Of a DNA stretch of 6,232 nt, positions 5,914 to 6,232 are shown one piece after another. The stretch comes from Planctomycetota bacterium (lineage in GTDB: Bacteria > Planctomycetota > Phycisphaerae > WQYP01): positions 1 through 6,232 of the forward strand of contig JAKAZF010000184.1 of NCBI GenBank assembly GCA_021826605.1, read 5' to 3'. Every line of letters starts with the position of its first letter. Positions within the stretch are counted from its first letter, which is position 1. A program made the position numbers and the translations under genes. Under the pieces are notes generated by a model, which was not told the DNA's origin, did no database searches, and saw nothing but the letters and a program-made list of their open reading frames with translations.

Positions 5914-6232
5914 ATGCATAGCCCGCCCAAAGAAATGGTTCATTGCAATTTATGCGGTGCGGTTATCCCCGACGGGCTTGGGAATTGCGACGCCATATTT
6001 CATACTGTGCTGGAACGGGAATACCGCGATCCAGCGTTTGGCGAAGCACATCTTTTTTCTGTTGACGCCTACGCACTTCAGCACTCAGAAAAACACAGCC
6101 CCCGATCCAATGCTTTCCACCTGATGCGCCTTTGTTGGCTTGTGGAGCACGGCGGAAGCGCGAGCATCCGTCAGGCGCAAAGGCAGGGCCACGTCCGGGA
6201 TGATAGCCGCGGGGAGTCGTACCGTCGCTTTC
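5914..6232 (+). CDS. DUF5946-like CxxC protein (partial, cut by the window end)
   Basis: ATG 5914 is preceded by AGGA (5904-5907), which overlaps the stop of the 31-aa gene, so translation is probably coupled. The 106 visible residues carry a possible zinc-binding CNLCGA (Cys11, Cys14, with Cys25 and His30 nearby), then FHTVLEREYRDPAFGEAHLF, SVDAYALQHSE and SNAFHLMRLCWLVEHG. This order (CxxCG, an E-Y/F-xDPA-G-H segment, VDAYALQH, a late HLMRLC helix) matches what I recall of the DUF5946 family, whose function is unknown. The C-terminus lies outside the window. There is no transmembrane segment in the visible part. Confidence 0.8.
   Translation, partial: MHSPPKEMVHCNLCGAVIPDGLGNCDAIFHTVLEREYRDPAFGEAHLFSVDAYALQHSEKHSPRSNAFHLMRLCWLVEHGGSASIRQAQRQGHVRDDSRGESYRRF

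Overview
This 6.2 kb bacterial chromosomal window has moderately high GC and no rRNA, tRNA, CRISPR array or complete transposon. It holds compact housekeeping and metabolic genes, then a more accessory right half with a nucleotidyltransferase/HEPN pair, a broken small gene, repeat debris and small genes of unknown function. Taxonomy cannot be fixed from the sequence. The TrpRS type, the small YVNRK-type protein and the GGTACC hairpin repeats fit an environmental Planctomycetota/Acidobacteriota/Verrucomicrobiota-like genome. The cupin closely resembles, from memory, an acidobacterial enzyme. This placement is inference.

Left part (1-2546): a possible 3' end of a plus-strand gene (to about 103) faces trpS (minus, 368-1474). 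Between them lies a 260-bp repeat-rich intergenic region with a 40-bp exact direct repeat, an A/T-flanked GGTACC hairpin and a perfect 18-bp palindrome. trpS (tryptophanyl-tRNA synthetase) is divergent from a family 2 glycosyltransferase (1608-2546).

Middle (2616-4023): a tight two-gene operon encodes a small single-domain cupin with the metal ligands of the Granulicella-type hydroxynitrile lyases, followed 13 bp later by an aldo/keto reductase. A shared role in aldehyde or cyanohydrin chemistry is plausible but inferred. Downstream, at 4159-4357, a small gene with a good promoter and ribosome binding site is interrupted by a frameshift.

Right part (4437-6232): a minus-strand MNT-type nucleotidyltransferase overlaps a HEPN protein gene by 17 bp, driven by a perfect extended -10 promoter. 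The arrangement resembles a type VII (HepT/MntA-like) toxin-antitoxin pair, but the HEPN protein lacks the canonical Rx4-6H RNase motif. Next comes an intergenic patch with two more GGTACC hairpins in inverted orientation and a probable insertion-sequence end. The last part is a plus-strand cluster of three closely spaced genes: an 89-aa YVNRK-type protein, a 31-aa single-pass membrane peptide, and a CxxC protein resembling DUF5946 that is cut by the window end.
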